In this document: positions 16,677 to 25,454 of the stretch, in pieces
Numbering within the stretch: position 1 is the first letter of the stretch
Layout: each line of letters opens with the position of its first letter
NCBI RefSeq assembly: GCF_011046895.1
Contig: NZ_CP049249.1
Coordinates: forward strand, 620,001-684,000
Direction of reading: 5' to 3'
Origin: Rhizobium rhizoryzae
GTDB lineage: Bacteria; Pseudomonadota; Alphaproteobacteria; Rhizobiales; Rhizobiaceae
Length of the DNA stretch: 64,000 nucleotides
Notes under the pieces: generated by a model
Database searches by the model: none
Told to the model about the DNA's origin: nothing
The model's input: the letters and a program-made list of their open reading frames with translations, nothing else
Made by a program: the position numbers and the translations under genes

Positions 16677-17378
16677 TCAGACTCCTAGAACTTTATGGAG
16701 TTCATCCATGCGCTCGCCAAGCTGCGCAACGGGAAACTCCGATTGAATATGGCCGTGATCCATGAGGTAGAAGCGGTCGGCAACGCGACTTGCAAACCGG
16801 AAATTCTGCTCCACCAGAAGAACCGTTATACCGCGCTGTTTCAGGCGTATGAGCACGTCACCGATCCTTTGCACGATGACCGGCGCAAGCCCCTCCGTTG
16901 GTTCATCCAGAAGCAGCATCCGCACACCCGTGCGCAGGATCCGCGCAATAGCCAGCATCTGCTGCTCGCCACCGGAAAGCTTGGTCCCAGGACTGTTTCG
17001 ACGCTCGTGGAGGTTTGGAAACAGTTCGAAAATCTCGTCAACCGTCATGCCGTTCTTGGCGATCTGCGGCGGCAGCATGAGGTTTTCGATGACACTGAGG
17101 CTCGCGAAGATACCCCGCTCTTCCGGTACGAAACCCAAGCCATGCCGCGCCGTCTTGTGCAGCGGTACGGGCATCATGTCCTGATCGTTAAATCGCAGAG
17201 TACCCTTGCGCTGGCGGATGATGCCCATGATAGTGCGCAGCGTCGTCGTCTTGCCGACGCCGTTGCGGCCAAGCAGGGTTACCGTCTCGCCTTCACGGAT
17301 CTGCATGTCGACCCCATGCAGAACGTGGCTTTCGCCATACCATGCGTTGAGGCCGCGAACGTCCAGTAATGCGTTCAT
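16677..17378 (-). CDS. livF: HAAT-family ABC transporter ATPase, LivF type
   Basis: A 233-residue ATPase with Walker A GRNGVGKTT (near residue 37), the family loop FVPEERGIFASLSVIENL, signature LSGGEQQMLAIAR and Walker B MLLLDEPTEGLAP. The ATG at 17378 gives MNALLDVRGLNAWYG, the standard LivF start; the longer frame to 17468 overlaps LivG and is rejected. It partners with LivG to drive the importer and lacks the extra arm found in LivG. Confidence 0.93.
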   Translation of the reverse strand: MNALLDVRGLNAWYGESHVLHGVDMQIREGETVTLLGRNGVGKTTTLRTIMGIIRQRKGTLRFNDQDMMPVPLHKTARHGLGFVPEERGIFASLSVIENLMLPPQIAKNGMTVDEIFELFPNLHERRNSPGTKLSGGEQQMLAIARILRTGVRMLLLDEPTEGLAPVIVQRIGDVLIRLKQRGITVLLVEQNFRFASRVADRFYLMDHGHIQSEFPVAQLGERMDELHKVLGV

Positions 17379-17379
17379 C

Positions 17380-18162
17380 TCAATCCTCCTCGCGGCCCAT
17401 ATAGGCCGTGCGCACCTGTGGATCCTGGCTGACGGTTGCGTAGTCCCCCGCTGCGAGGATTTCGCCACGCTGGAGCACGGTGACCCGGTCGCAGATGTCG
17501 GCCACGACCGACAGGTTGTGCTCGACCATCAAGACGGCGCGCGTTTTGGCGACGGAGCGGATGAGCCCGGCAATGGCGGTGATATCCTCCTGCCCCATCC
17601 CAGCCAGCGGTTCGTCGAGCAGCAGCACTTTAGGATCGAGAGCGAGTGTCGTTGCAATCTCCAGAACGCGTTTGCGCCCATAGGATAGGTCCGCCGCAAG
17701 CGCATCGCGCTCCCGCATGAGCCCGACGGTTGTCAGCAGGGCATCGGCTTTCCCTGTCAGGGTGTCGAGCGCGGACATCGGCCGCCAGAACTGGTGTGCC
17801 AGACCGTTCGGTCGCTGCAGGGCTACCCTGACATTGTCCAGCACCGTCAGATGCGGGAAGACCGCCGATATCTGGAATGAGCGCACCAGCCCCATTCGTG
17901 CCACGCGGTCCGGGGAAGTGGACGTGATGTCTTCGCCCATAAGGGTAATTTTACCCGCGGTTGGCTGAAGAAACTTGGTCAAAAGATTGAACACCGTCGT
18001 CTTCCCGGCGCCATTAGGCCCGATAAGCGCATGGATCTCACCATGGAAGACGTCGATATCAACATTGTTGACCGCCAGAAAACCACCGAAGCGGCGAGAG
18101 AGACCACGCGCGGAAAGGACCGCGCGTTGCTCCCCCAGGGACTGTGGGGATGGTGCGTTCAT
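17380..18162 (-). CDS. livG: HAAT-family ABC transporter ATPase, LivG type
   Basis: A 260-residue ATPase: Walker A GPNGAGKTT near residue 52, the LivG-type RMGLVRSFQISAVFPHLTVLDNV, a signature shortened to LSYGRKRVLEIA and Walker B LLLDEPLAGMGQEDI. The second serine/glycine pair of the usual LSGGQ is replaced by LSYGR, a normal variant in LivG. It starts 12 bases after the binding-protein stop and ends one base before the LivF start, so the two ATPases are tightly coupled. Confidence 0.93.
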   Translation of the reverse strand: MNAPSPQSLGEQRAVLSARGLSRRFGGFLAVNNVDIDVFHGEIHALIGPNGAGKTTVFNLLTKFLQPTAGKITLMGEDITSTSPDRVARMGLVRSFQISAVFPHLTVLDNVRVALQRPNGLAHQFWRPMSALDTLTGKADALLTTVGLMRERDALAADLSYGRKRVLEIATTLALDPKVLLLDEPLAGMGQEDITAIAGLIRSVAKTRAVLMVEHNLSVVADICDRVTVLQRGEILAAGDYATVSQDPQVRTAYMGREED

Positions 18163-18174
18163 GAAAAGACCCGC

Positions 18175-19380
18175 TTATTTTACGAGGTCACAGCCGCTCT
18201 TGGCCGGATCGATATAGGCTTCCTTGCCAGGAATGGTGGCAAGAACCTTGAAGTAGTCCCAGGGCTTCTTGCTCTCGGACGGCTTCTTGACTTCCAGCAG
18301 GTACATGTCCTTGATCATGCGGCCATTCGGGCCAACAGTGCCCTTGCCCGCGAAGACGTCTTCGACCGGCATGGAATGCAACTGCTTGGCAACGGCTTCC
18401 GTCTCATCCGTTCCGGCCTTCTGGATGGCCTTCAGGTATTGAAGAACAGCAGAATAGGTGCCCGCCTGGATCATGTTCGGCATTTTGCCAGTGCGCTTCA
18501 TATAACGCTCGCCGAACTTGCGGCTCTCGTCGTCACGATCCCAGTAGAAACCTTCCGTCAGGGTCAGACCCTGTGCCGCTTCAAGACCGAGGCCGTTGAC
18601 TTCGGCAAGCGTGAAGAGCAGCGCTGCAAGGCGCTGTCCGCTCTGCGTGATGCCAAATTCCGCTGCCTGCTTGATGGCGTTCTGCGTATCCGCGCCAGCA
18701 TTCGCGAGACCGACGACATTCGCACCGGATGACTGCGCCTGAAGCAGGAACGACGAGTAGTCTGCGTTGCTGAGCGGATGGCGGACTGCACCCACCACTT
18801 CACCACCATTGGCCTTGACGAATTCGCTGGTCTGGCCCTCGAGCGAGTAACCGAATGCGTAGTCAGCCGTCAGGAAGAACCACTTCTTGCCGCCCTGCTT
18901 GACGAGCGCGCCGCCGGTGCCAACAGCCAGAGCATGTGTATCGTAGGCCCAATGGAAGCCATAGGGGCTGCACTGCTTGCCCGTCAGTTCTGTCGTCGCA
19001 GCACCGGTAACGATGTCGATCTTCTTCTTTTCCTTTGCAATCGCCTGCACCGCGAGAGCGACGGAAGACGTCGTCAATTCCATGATGGCATCGACCTGGT
19101 TTGTGTCGAACCACTGGCGTGCGATGTTGGAAGCGATGTCCGGCTTGTTCTGATGGTCAGCGTCAACAATCTCGATGGCGCTATCGAGCACCTTGCCGCC
19201 AAAATCTTCAACGGCCATCTTTGCCGCCTCGACAGAGCCCTTGCCGCCGAAATCGGCATAGACACCGGACTGGTCGTTCAGAATGCCGATCTTCACCTTT
19301 CCGTCGGAAACGGAAGCAGCAAACGCCATGGATGTGCTGGCAAGAAGCGCCGCAGCCGACGCCAGAATAGTTCCGCGCAT
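18175..19380 (-). CDS. HAAT-family periplasmic binding protein (LivJ/amide-type)
   Basis: A 401-residue Leu/Ile/Val-type periplasmic binding protein. The signal peptide (MRGTILASAAALLASTSMAFA) is followed by KVKIGILNDQSGVYADFGGKG, the usual first strand and ligand loop. The start at 19380 gives a clean signal peptide. Ligand-loop residues differ from classic LivJ (NDQSGVYADFGG, ELTTSSVALAVQ), and this subgroup is often linked to aromatic or hydroxy acids rather than leucine. It is the first gene of the leftward operon and has a LysR regulator divergent to it. The uptake role is sure; the ligand is not. Confidence 0.88.
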   Translation of the reverse strand: MRGTILASAAALLASTSMAFAASVSDGKVKIGILNDQSGVYADFGGKGSVEAAKMAVEDFGGKVLDSAIEIVDADHQNKPDIASNIARQWFDTNQVDAIMELTTSSVALAVQAIAKEKKKIDIVTGAATTELTGKQCSPYGFHWAYDTHALAVGTGGALVKQGGKKWFFLTADYAFGYSLEGQTSEFVKANGGEVVGAVRHPLSNADYSSFLLQAQSSGANVVGLANAGADTQNAIKQAAEFGITQSGQRLAALLFTLAEVNGLGLEAAQGLTLTEGFYWDRDDESRKFGERYMKRTGKMPNMIQAGTYSAVLQYLKAIQKAGTDETEAVAKQLHSMPVEDVFAGKGTVGPNGRMIKDMYLLEVKKPSESKKPWDYFKVLATIPGKEAYIDPAKSGCDLVK

Positions 19381-19419
19381 ATCATTATCCTCCCAGAGAT
19401 AGTGCGTGGCGCTCATATG

Positions 19420-19552
19420 AGCCTGTTCAAAAACAGGCTGCTGGCTCTCCTCAAAGCCCGCAGCTCGAGAATTATGTTTCTCTTAAAAATCCGCTTGTGC
19501 AAGCGTTTGAACGAACTAATTTCAAACAGCATCTGTTCAAAAATGAACAGAT
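19420..19552. promoter_or_regulatory. Paired palindromic operators in the LysR / HAAT-operon divergent region
   Basis: Two related palindromes flank the region. At 19420-19439, AGCCTGTT and AACAGGCT are separated by 4 bases. At 19531-19552, ATCTGTTCA and TGAACAGAT are separated by AAAA. Both share CTGTT-n-AACAG and their centres are 112 bp apart. A third inverted repeat, GTTTGAA (19505-19511) and TTCAAAC (19521-19527), lies between them. The first is 40 bp upstream of the binding-protein start, the second 13 bp upstream of the LysR start. Sites for the LysR protein are the simplest reading. Confidence 0.65.
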
Positions 19553-19565
19553 AGGGGAGAAGCTC

Positions 19566-20525
19566 GTGACCAAAGCGCACTTTACATGGGATGACCTGCA
19601 ATTCTTTCTTGCTGTGGCGCGTTCAGGCCAGCTCTCGACGGCAGCGAGAAAACTGAGGACAAGTCACGCCACGGTCTCGCGCCGCATCGATCGGCTGGAG
19701 TTTACCCTGAAGGTCAAGCTCTTCGAGCGTAACCCGCGCGGCTATGTGCTGACACCAATTGGCCAGCGATTCGTGGAAACGGCAGAGAAGGTCGAACAGG
19801 AGACCGAGCGGCTGGAAGCGGAACTGGCCGGTCAGGGGCCTGCTCAGCAAGGTGTCGTGCGCATCTCTGCACCGGAGGGCTTCTCGAACTTCTTTCTCGC
19901 CGCCCGTTTCGGAGAACTTTCCGCACGCTATCCAAATCTCGCACTTGAACTTGTGACGATCCAGCAGATCATGGCGCTCTCACGCAAGGAGGCCGATCTT
20001 GCCGTCGTCCTCGATCCGCCAAAGGCGGGGCCCTATCATGTCGAGAAACTGACCGACTACGCGCTGCAAATCTATGCAAGCCAGAGCTATCTCGACCGTC
20101 GTGGCACGCCGGAAAGCCGAGAGGAACTGCTCAATCACCAATTCATCGGTTATATTCAGGATATGATCTTTGCGCCGGGGCTGGACTATCTGGGAGACAT
20201 CCATCCGCGCATTCAACCGAGCCTGCAAAGCTCCAGTATCTTCGCGCAATTGACCGCAACCCGAAATGGATTGGGGGTCTGCGTTCTGCCCTTTTTCATC
20301 GCCCGCCAATATCCGGAACTTCAGCCAGTGTTGAGCGACGTGAAGCTTGACCGGCACTATTGGCTAGTTTGTCACCAGGATCTCGTGCAGTCCAGCCGTA
20401 TTCGCGCAATCATTGGCTTTCTTCGGGATATCGTGGCGAAGGACCAGAGCCAGTTTCTGTCAAACGGCGTTGATGAACCGCGCGCAAAGGGCAGAGGCAG
20501 ACATACGACCGTCTCATCCGGTTGA
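19566..20525 (+). CDS. LysR-family transcriptional regulator
   Basis: A 319-residue LysR protein starting at GTG 19566 with GGGGAGAAG 4 bases upstream. The N-terminal helix-turn-helix (FLAVARSGQLSTAARKLRTSHATVSRRIDRLE, residues about 12-43) is typical, and the rest is a substrate-binding effector domain. The longer frame from 19497 would run through the palindrome and is rejected. It is divergent from the HAAT importer, whose control region carries two matched palindromes, so it likely regulates that operon and itself. Its stop overlaps the aldose epimerase stop by 12 bases in convergent orientation. Confidence 0.9.
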   Translation: MTKAHFTWDDLQFFLAVARSGQLSTAARKLRTSHATVSRRIDRLEFTLKVKLFERNPRGYVLTPIGQRFVETAEKVEQETERLEAELAGQGPAQQGVVRISAPEGFSNFFLAARFGELSARYPNLALELVTIQQIMALSRKEADLAVVLDPPKAGPYHVEKLTDYALQIYASQSYLDRRGTPESREELLNHQFIGYIQDMIFAPGLDYLGDIHPRIQPSLQSSSIFAQLTATRNGLGVCVLPFFIARQYPELQPVLSDVKLDRHYWLVCHQDLVQSSRIRAIIGFLRDIVAKDQSQFLSNGVDEPRAKGRGRHTTVSSG

Positions 20526-21398
20526 TCGAACAGAGACGCGAACCGATCCGGCAATCGCTTCGCCCGGTCTCAGAACGGTCAAATCTCTTGCCTGCCGCAG
20601 CTCGGGGTTCAGGTTCAAGACGCCGGCTGCCGCGCTTACTGGCTCAAGGCAGAGGTAACGTTCTGTTCGATGGACCGCGATGTGCTTGAAGACAGGATCT
20701 GCAGTCACGGCCACGTCCCATCCTCTTTTCGAAGAGTAGGATGCCTCGGTCCAGTCGCGGAAGTGCAGCGTATAGCCAACCTCAGCGGGAATCTCCTCCG
20801 ATTGACGAGCAGCAGGCGCGGCCAGTGTCGGAAGGTTCTGCTTATCCAGCACATAGGCATTCCGGGCATCTGTCCGGGCGGCTGCGGATAGATCAGCGGC
20901 GAGATAAGGATGCCAGCCGAAACATCCGGGCATGGGATCATCAGAGCGATTGACAAGCTCCAGGTGGACAGTCAGGCCAAGGTCATCGAGTCCAATCTGC
21001 TGGTGCGCGATGAATGCAAATGGCCAGTCGGCATCGGCTTCAAAATCCAATCGCAAGGACACGGACGAACTTGAGGATGACGTGACCTGCCACACCCGCT
21101 GGTGGGCAGGACCGTGCATCACATCGCCGCCAAGGGCAGGATGCGGCCGCAAATGACGGAGCACGCCGTCATGATGAAACGCGGCCTGCTTGATCCGATT
21201 GTGGAAAGGGAACAGCGGATAGCCACCGGCTTTCGGCCAGTTCAAGGGATCGAATTCCGACGCAGTGATGGGCACGAGAATATCGCCCGCCTCAGCATGG
21301 CGAAGGCTGGCAACCCGCCCTCCCCACGCTGGAATGACACGGACCGTAAACTGCCCGTGCGCAATGTCGACCACCTCAAGCGAAGGCATAGGAACCAT
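20514..21398 (-). CDS. Aldose 1-epimerase family protein
   Basis: A 294-residue mutarotase-like protein. The family's histidine pattern is visible: PLFPFHNRIKQAAF near residue 60, HGPAHQRVWQV near 93 and GWHPYLAADL near 155, with a probable catalytic glutamate in YLCLEPVSAAAG near 265. The ATG at 21398 lies inside the last codons of the dehydratase gene, a 23-base overlap in another frame that suggests translational coupling; the next ATG at 21389 is also possible. It probably interconverts anomers of the sugar handled by the operon. Its natural sugar is unknown. Confidence 0.87.
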   Translation of the reverse strand: MVPMPSLEVVDIAHGQFTVRVIPAWGGRVASLRHAEAGDILVPITASEFDPLNWPKAGGYPLFPFHNRIKQAAFHHDGVLRHLRPHPALGGDVMHGPAHQRVWQVTSSSSSSVSLRLDFEADADWPFAFIAHQQIGLDDLGLTVHLELVNRSDDPMPGCFGWHPYLAADLSAAARTDARNAYVLDKQNLPTLAAPAARQSEEIPAEVGYTLHFRDWTEASYSSKRGWDVAVTADPVFKHIAVHRTERYLCLEPVSAAAGVLNLNPELRQARDLTVLRPGEAIAGSVRVSVRSTG

Positions 21399-22563
21399 CA
21401 GGACGCTTAGGTACCCGGCGCTGCCAATGCACATAGCCATCTTCCTGCATGGCCTTCTCATCCATTTCGACACCCCAGCCGGGACGATCCGGGCGCAGTT
21501 CCAGATAGCCATCCTTCGGCAGATACGGATCGACAACGTAGCGCGTTTCGTCTTCACGCGTCTCGACATCGGTCCCGCCGTAGACATAGCACTGGCCGCG
21601 CGGCAGGCGATATTCCAGGATACGGAAGTTCTGGGTCGCCGCGGCGAAGTGAACATTCACCGCCGTGGCAAGCGGACCCATGGGGTTATGCGGTGCCATG
21701 CTGACGAAATGGGCTTCAGCCAGAACGGCAATCTTGCGCATTTCAGTGATGCCGCCGACGACGCAGATATCCGGCTGGATCCAGTCTGCACCCTTGACCT
21801 GCAACAGACGCAGGAATTCGAAGCGGCTGTAGAGGCTTTCACCTGTCGCGAGCGTGCAGTTGAGACCCTGCTTCAGATCACCCCAGGCCTCGATGTTCTC
21901 TGGCCGCAGCGGCTCTTCGAAGAACAACGGATCGTAAGGAGCAAGCGCATTGCCAAGCTGCCGCGCCGCCGCAGGTTCAAAGATCTTTGCATGTGCATCG
22001 AACGCGATTTCGTAGTCGGAACGGATCGTCTCACGCAGGGAGCGGAAATATTCCGCCGAAGCGCGAACGACCTCACCCCAGCGATTGGCATGCAGATCGA
22101 TGCGCCATGGACTTAGCTTGAAGGCGGTAAAGCCCCAGCCTTCGTTCAGGCGATCAAGCTCTTCCTTGGCAGCGGGCGCATCCGGTGCCGTGTAGACACC
22201 AGCGTAGACGCGGATCTTGTCACGCACCGCGCCACCCAGGAGCTTGTAGACCGGCACATTTGCAGCCTTCGCCGCCAGATCCCACAAGCAATGGTCAAGC
22301 GCTGAAATTGCCGAAAGCCCGAGCGCACCGGGGGGGAAGCGACTTTGCTGGATCAGCAGGTTGACGAGATACTCCACGCGCGTCGGATCCTGCCCGGCGA
22401 TGAAGCCATAGAGGTAATCCAGTAGCGGCGGCAGCGCGAGGTCGGGGCCGTGATTGTAGCATTCACCCCAGCCGGTCAACCCATCATCAGTGTCCAGAGC
22501 GACGATAACGCGGGGACGGTCTTTGTCGCGCGTCACGAAGACGCGCATGCGATCAATTTTCAT
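21376..22563 (-). CDS. Enolase-superfamily sugar-acid dehydratase, D-galactonate dehydratase-like
   Basis: A 395-residue mandelate-racemase-group enzyme. Catalytic positions resemble DgoD: FKLSPW near residue 160, FDAHAKIF (Asp and His), FFEEPLRPEN, a third metal ligand in ATGESLYSRFEF, QPDICVVGGITEM, and the acid/base His in MAPHNPMGPLA. The lysine of KxK is replaced, as in galactonate dehydratases. It would remove water from an aldonate to give a 2-keto-3-deoxy acid. It follows the transporter ATPase by 25 bases and overlaps the epimerase gene. The subgroup is well supported; whether galactonate is the true substrate is not. Confidence 0.87.
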   Translation of the reverse strand: MKIDRMRVFVTRDKDRPRVIVALDTDDGLTGWGECYNHGPDLALPPLLDYLYGFIAGQDPTRVEYLVNLLIQQSRFPPGALGLSAISALDHCLWDLAAKAANVPVYKLLGGAVRDKIRVYAGVYTAPDAPAAKEELDRLNEGWGFTAFKLSPWRIDLHANRWGEVVRASAEYFRSLRETIRSDYEIAFDAHAKIFEPAAARQLGNALAPYDPLFFEEPLRPENIEAWGDLKQGLNCTLATGESLYSRFEFLRLLQVKGADWIQPDICVVGGITEMRKIAVLAEAHFVSMAPHNPMGPLATAVNVHFAAATQNFRILEYRLPRGQCYVYGGTDVETREDETRYVVDPYLPKDGYLELRPDRPGWGVEMDEKAMQEDGYVHWQRRVPKRPDGSYAFA

Positions 22564-22588
22564 GGTTATGCCTCATGCAATGTCGGAT

Positions 22589-24313
22589 TTATCGCCCCGC
22601 GCTGCCATTCTTTACGGCTGCGGGCTCGATGTAGCGGAAGCGGCGCGAACGGTCGCGGTCGCGTGGATCTGGACGCGGAATGGCGGAAAGCAGCGCCTGC
22701 GTGTAGGGATGATCGGGTGCGTTGCAGACCTTCTCTGCCTCACCGACTTCGACGATCTTGCCTCGATACATGACGCCCACGCGGTCGCACATGTAGCGAA
22801 TGACGCCGATGTCGTGGCTGATGAAGATGTAAGCGAGCCCCAACTGGTCCTGCAGCTTCATCAGGAGATCGAGAACCTGGAAGCGCACCGAAACATCCAG
22901 CGCCGATGTCGCTTCGTCTGCGACAATAATGCGTGGGTTCAAGGTGATGGCGCGGGCAATCCCAATGCGCTGGCGCTGGCCACCGGAAAAGGCATGCGGG
23001 TAGCGCTCACGGCCACGAGGATCGAGACCGACCTGTTCCATGAGGTGACTGACCCTGTCATCTAGTTCCTTGCCTCTGGCAATGCCGTTGACGAGGAGCG
23101 GCTCACCAATAACCTGAGCCACCGTCATGCGCGGGTTAAGGGAGCCAAAAGGATCCTGAAACACCATGCGCAACTCGCGGCGGGCCTTTTTCAGTTCCTC
23201 GCCATCGATTTTTGCGAGATCGACCACGGAACCATCTGCCTTGCGGTAGAGCATTTCGCCGGCGGTCGGGTCGTAAAGCCGCATGATGGCGCGGCCCATG
23301 GTCGTCTTGCCGGAACCACTTTCGCCGACGATACCAAGAGTTTCGCCCGGCAGCAGTGATATGGAAACGTTATCGAGCGCCTTCACAGTGCCGAACTGCT
23401 GCGAAAGATTGCGCACTTCGAGAATGGGCGGCGCAGTCTGGTCCAGCGACGGTCGGGCAAGCCGTATTTCCGCCTTCTGCTCCAGCTTCAGCACGGAGCC
23501 GATCAGCATCTTCGTGTAGGGATCCTGCGGCGAATGGAAGATCTGCTCGACCGTTCCATACTCCTTGGCGACGCCGTGATGCATGACGAGCACGTCATCG
23601 GCAATCTGCGCAACCACACCCATGTCGTGGGTGATGAACAGAACCGCCATACCGCTTTGCTTCTGCAGGCGAGCGATGAGGTCCAGGATTTCGGCCTGCG
23701 TCGTCACATCAAGCGCCGTCGTCGGTTCATCGGCGATCAGGAGCTTTGGACGGCAGGCCAGCGCCATGGCAATCATCGCACGTTGGCGCATGCCGCCGGA
23801 ATACTGGAACGCGTAGCGGTCGATTGCCAGTTCCGGGTTCGGGATTTCAACCTGCCGCAGCAGATTGATCGCCTCGGCGCGGGCCTCGTCCTTCGTCATC
23901 TTCATGTGAAGACGGATGGCTTCCGTGATCTGGTCGCCCACCGTATGCACCGGCGATAGCGAGGACATCGGCTCCTGAAAGATCATTGCAATGTCACGCC
24001 CGCGCACGGCACGGATCGCCTTGCTGCGCGGGTGCAATTTCGCCAAATCGATCGAGACGCCATCTGCCGTGTTCAGCATGATGGAGCCGGAGGCGATCTG
24101 ACCGGGCGCGTCGACAATCTGCAGGATTGAACGGGCGGTCACCGATTTGCCGGAACCACTTTCGCCGACGACACAGAGCGTCTTGCCGGCTTCAATCGAG
24201 AATGAGAGATCGTTGACAGCGCGGAATACGCCAGTTCGCAGGGGAAACTCGGTAACGAGATTGCGAACTTCCAGAAGCGGCTTGCGGGCGGGCATGGAGA
24301 GAACATCAGACAT
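22589..24313 (-). CDS. Fused two-domain peptide-type ABC ATPase (DppD-DppF / GsiA-like)
   Basis: A 574-residue protein joining two ATPases of the dipeptide/oligopeptide class. Each half has Walker A (GESGSGKS twice, residues about 44 and 328), a signature ([15 protein letters not shown] and [15 protein letters not shown]) and Walker B ([11 protein letters not shown] and [11 protein letters not shown]). The fusion replaces the usual separate D and F proteins. It lies between the permease gene (9 bases upstream) and the dehydratase. Importers of this class carry peptides but also some oligosaccharides and sugar derivatives, the likelier cargo here. Confidence 0.92.
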   Translation of the reverse strand: MSDVLSMPARKPLLEVRNLVTEFPLRTGVFRAVNDLSFSIEAGKTLCVVGESGSGKSVTARSILQIVDAPGQIASGSIMLNTADGVSIDLAKLHPRSKAIRAVRGRDIAMIFQEPMSSLSPVHTVGDQITEAIRLHMKMTKDEARAEAINLLRQVEIPNPELAIDRYAFQYSGGMRQRAMIAMALACRPKLLIADEPTTALDVTTQAEILDLIARLQKQSGMAVLFITHDMGVVAQIADDVLVMHHGVAKEYGTVEQIFHSPQDPYTKMLIGSVLKLEQKAEIRLARPSLDQTAPPILEVRNLSQQFGTVKALDNVSISLLPGETLGIVGESGSGKTTMGRAIMRLYDPTAGEMLYRKADGSVVDLAKIDGEELKKARRELRMVFQDPFGSLNPRMTVAQVIGEPLLVNGIARGKELDDRVSHLMEQVGLDPRGRERYPHAFSGGQRQRIGIARAITLNPRIIVADEATSALDVSVRFQVLDLLMKLQDQLGLAYIFISHDIGVIRYMCDRVGVMYRGKIVEVGEAEKVCNAPDHPYTQALLSAIPRPDPRDRDRSRRFRYIEPAAVKNGSAGR

Positions 24314-24322
24314 GGTTCGCCC

Positions 24323-25444
24323 TCACTTGTTGTAGGGATCGGCTGCATCGCGCAGACCGTCACCCAGAAGGTTGAGCGCCATGACGGCGACGACAACGGC
24401 AGCACCGGGCATGAACAGCCACGGAGCGGTTGCGATCGAGCGAATGTTCTGGGCCTCGCGCAGAAGCACGCCCCACGAGATGGTCGGCGGCTGGAGGCCA
24501 AGGCCGAGGAAGGAAAGCGACGTTTCGGCCAGAATCATGGCCGGGACCGCAAGCGTGACCGACGCAATGATATGGCTGGAGAAGCTCGGAAGCATGTGGC
24601 GGAAGATAATGCGACCTTCCGAGACACCATCGAGGCGGGCGGCGGCGACGAATTCTTCCGTTCTCAGTGACAGGAAGCGGCCACGAACGACGCGGGCAAG
24701 CTGCGCCCAGCCGGTCAGCGACAGGATGATCGTAATCATCATGTACTGCATCGTCGCGGGCCAGCCCTGTGGCAGGGCGGCGGCCATGGCAAGCCAGATC
24801 GGGATCGTCGGTAGCGAGAGAACGAAATCGATCACCCGCTGCATGAAGAAATCGATGCGCCCACCGTAATATCCCGAAATACCGCCAAGCACGATGCCGA
24901 GCACCAGCGAGATGAAGACGCCGACGAGACCAATGGACAACGAGATCTGCGCACCCTGTATAACACGGCTATAGACATCTCGCCCCAGGCGGTCAGCGCC
25001 AAACAGAAAGAGCGGGCGCGAAGGGTCACCTGACGCCAGAAGATGGACGTTGCTGTTGAACAGTCCGAGCACGGAATATTCGTAGCCTCTGCCGAAGAAC
25101 TGGATCGGCACTTTCCTCGTCGTGTCTTCAACGAAGATTGCCGCGAGTGTCTGCGGATCGCGCGTCAGCTTCATGGGGTGAAAGTAAGGCCCAATAGAAA
25201 AGCCGTTCGATGTATCGAACAGATGGATCCGCTGCGGCGGCGAAAACGTCGCCCGCGCATTCTGGGCAACAGGATCGTTGATCGCGAAGAAGCCGGGAAC
25301 AAGCGCCACGATATACATGGCAACCGTGATCCAAAGCGAGATCATTGCAAGTTTGTGGCGCTTGAATGCCCACCAGATAAGCTGCCACTGCGATGCAACG
25401 GCGGCGCGATCCGGTTGATAGGTTGAGATAGCTGCATCAACCAT
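24323..25444 (-). CDS. Peptide/nickel-type ABC permease (DppC type), long form
   Basis: A 373-residue permease of the DppC/OppC class. The C-terminal EAA loop (AARLDGVSEGRIIFRHMLPSF) is near residue 285. About 80 residues between the first and second membrane segments form a periplasmic region rich in aromatic residues (FDTSNGFSIGPYFHPMKL, FFGRGYEYSVLGLF), longer than in the E. coli proteins; this expanded form occurs in a rhizobial subgroup. It starts 10 bases past the DppB-type stop. Confidence 0.9.
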   Translation of the reverse strand: MVDAAISTYQPDRAAVASQWQLIWWAFKRHKLAMISLWITVAMYIVALVPGFFAINDPVAQNARATFSPPQRIHLFDTSNGFSIGPYFHPMKLTRDPQTLAAIFVEDTTRKVPIQFFGRGYEYSVLGLFNSNVHLLASGDPSRPLFLFGADRLGRDVYSRVIQGAQISLSIGLVGVFISLVLGIVLGGISGYYGGRIDFFMQRVIDFVLSLPTIPIWLAMAAALPQGWPATMQYMMITIILSLTGWAQLARVVRGRFLSLRTEEFVAAARLDGVSEGRIIFRHMLPSFSSHIIASVTLAVPAMILAETSLSFLGLGLQPPTISWGVLLREAQNIRSIATAPWLFMPGAAVVVAVMALNLLGDGLRDAADPYNK

Positions 25445-25454
25445 GGTCGCCCTC

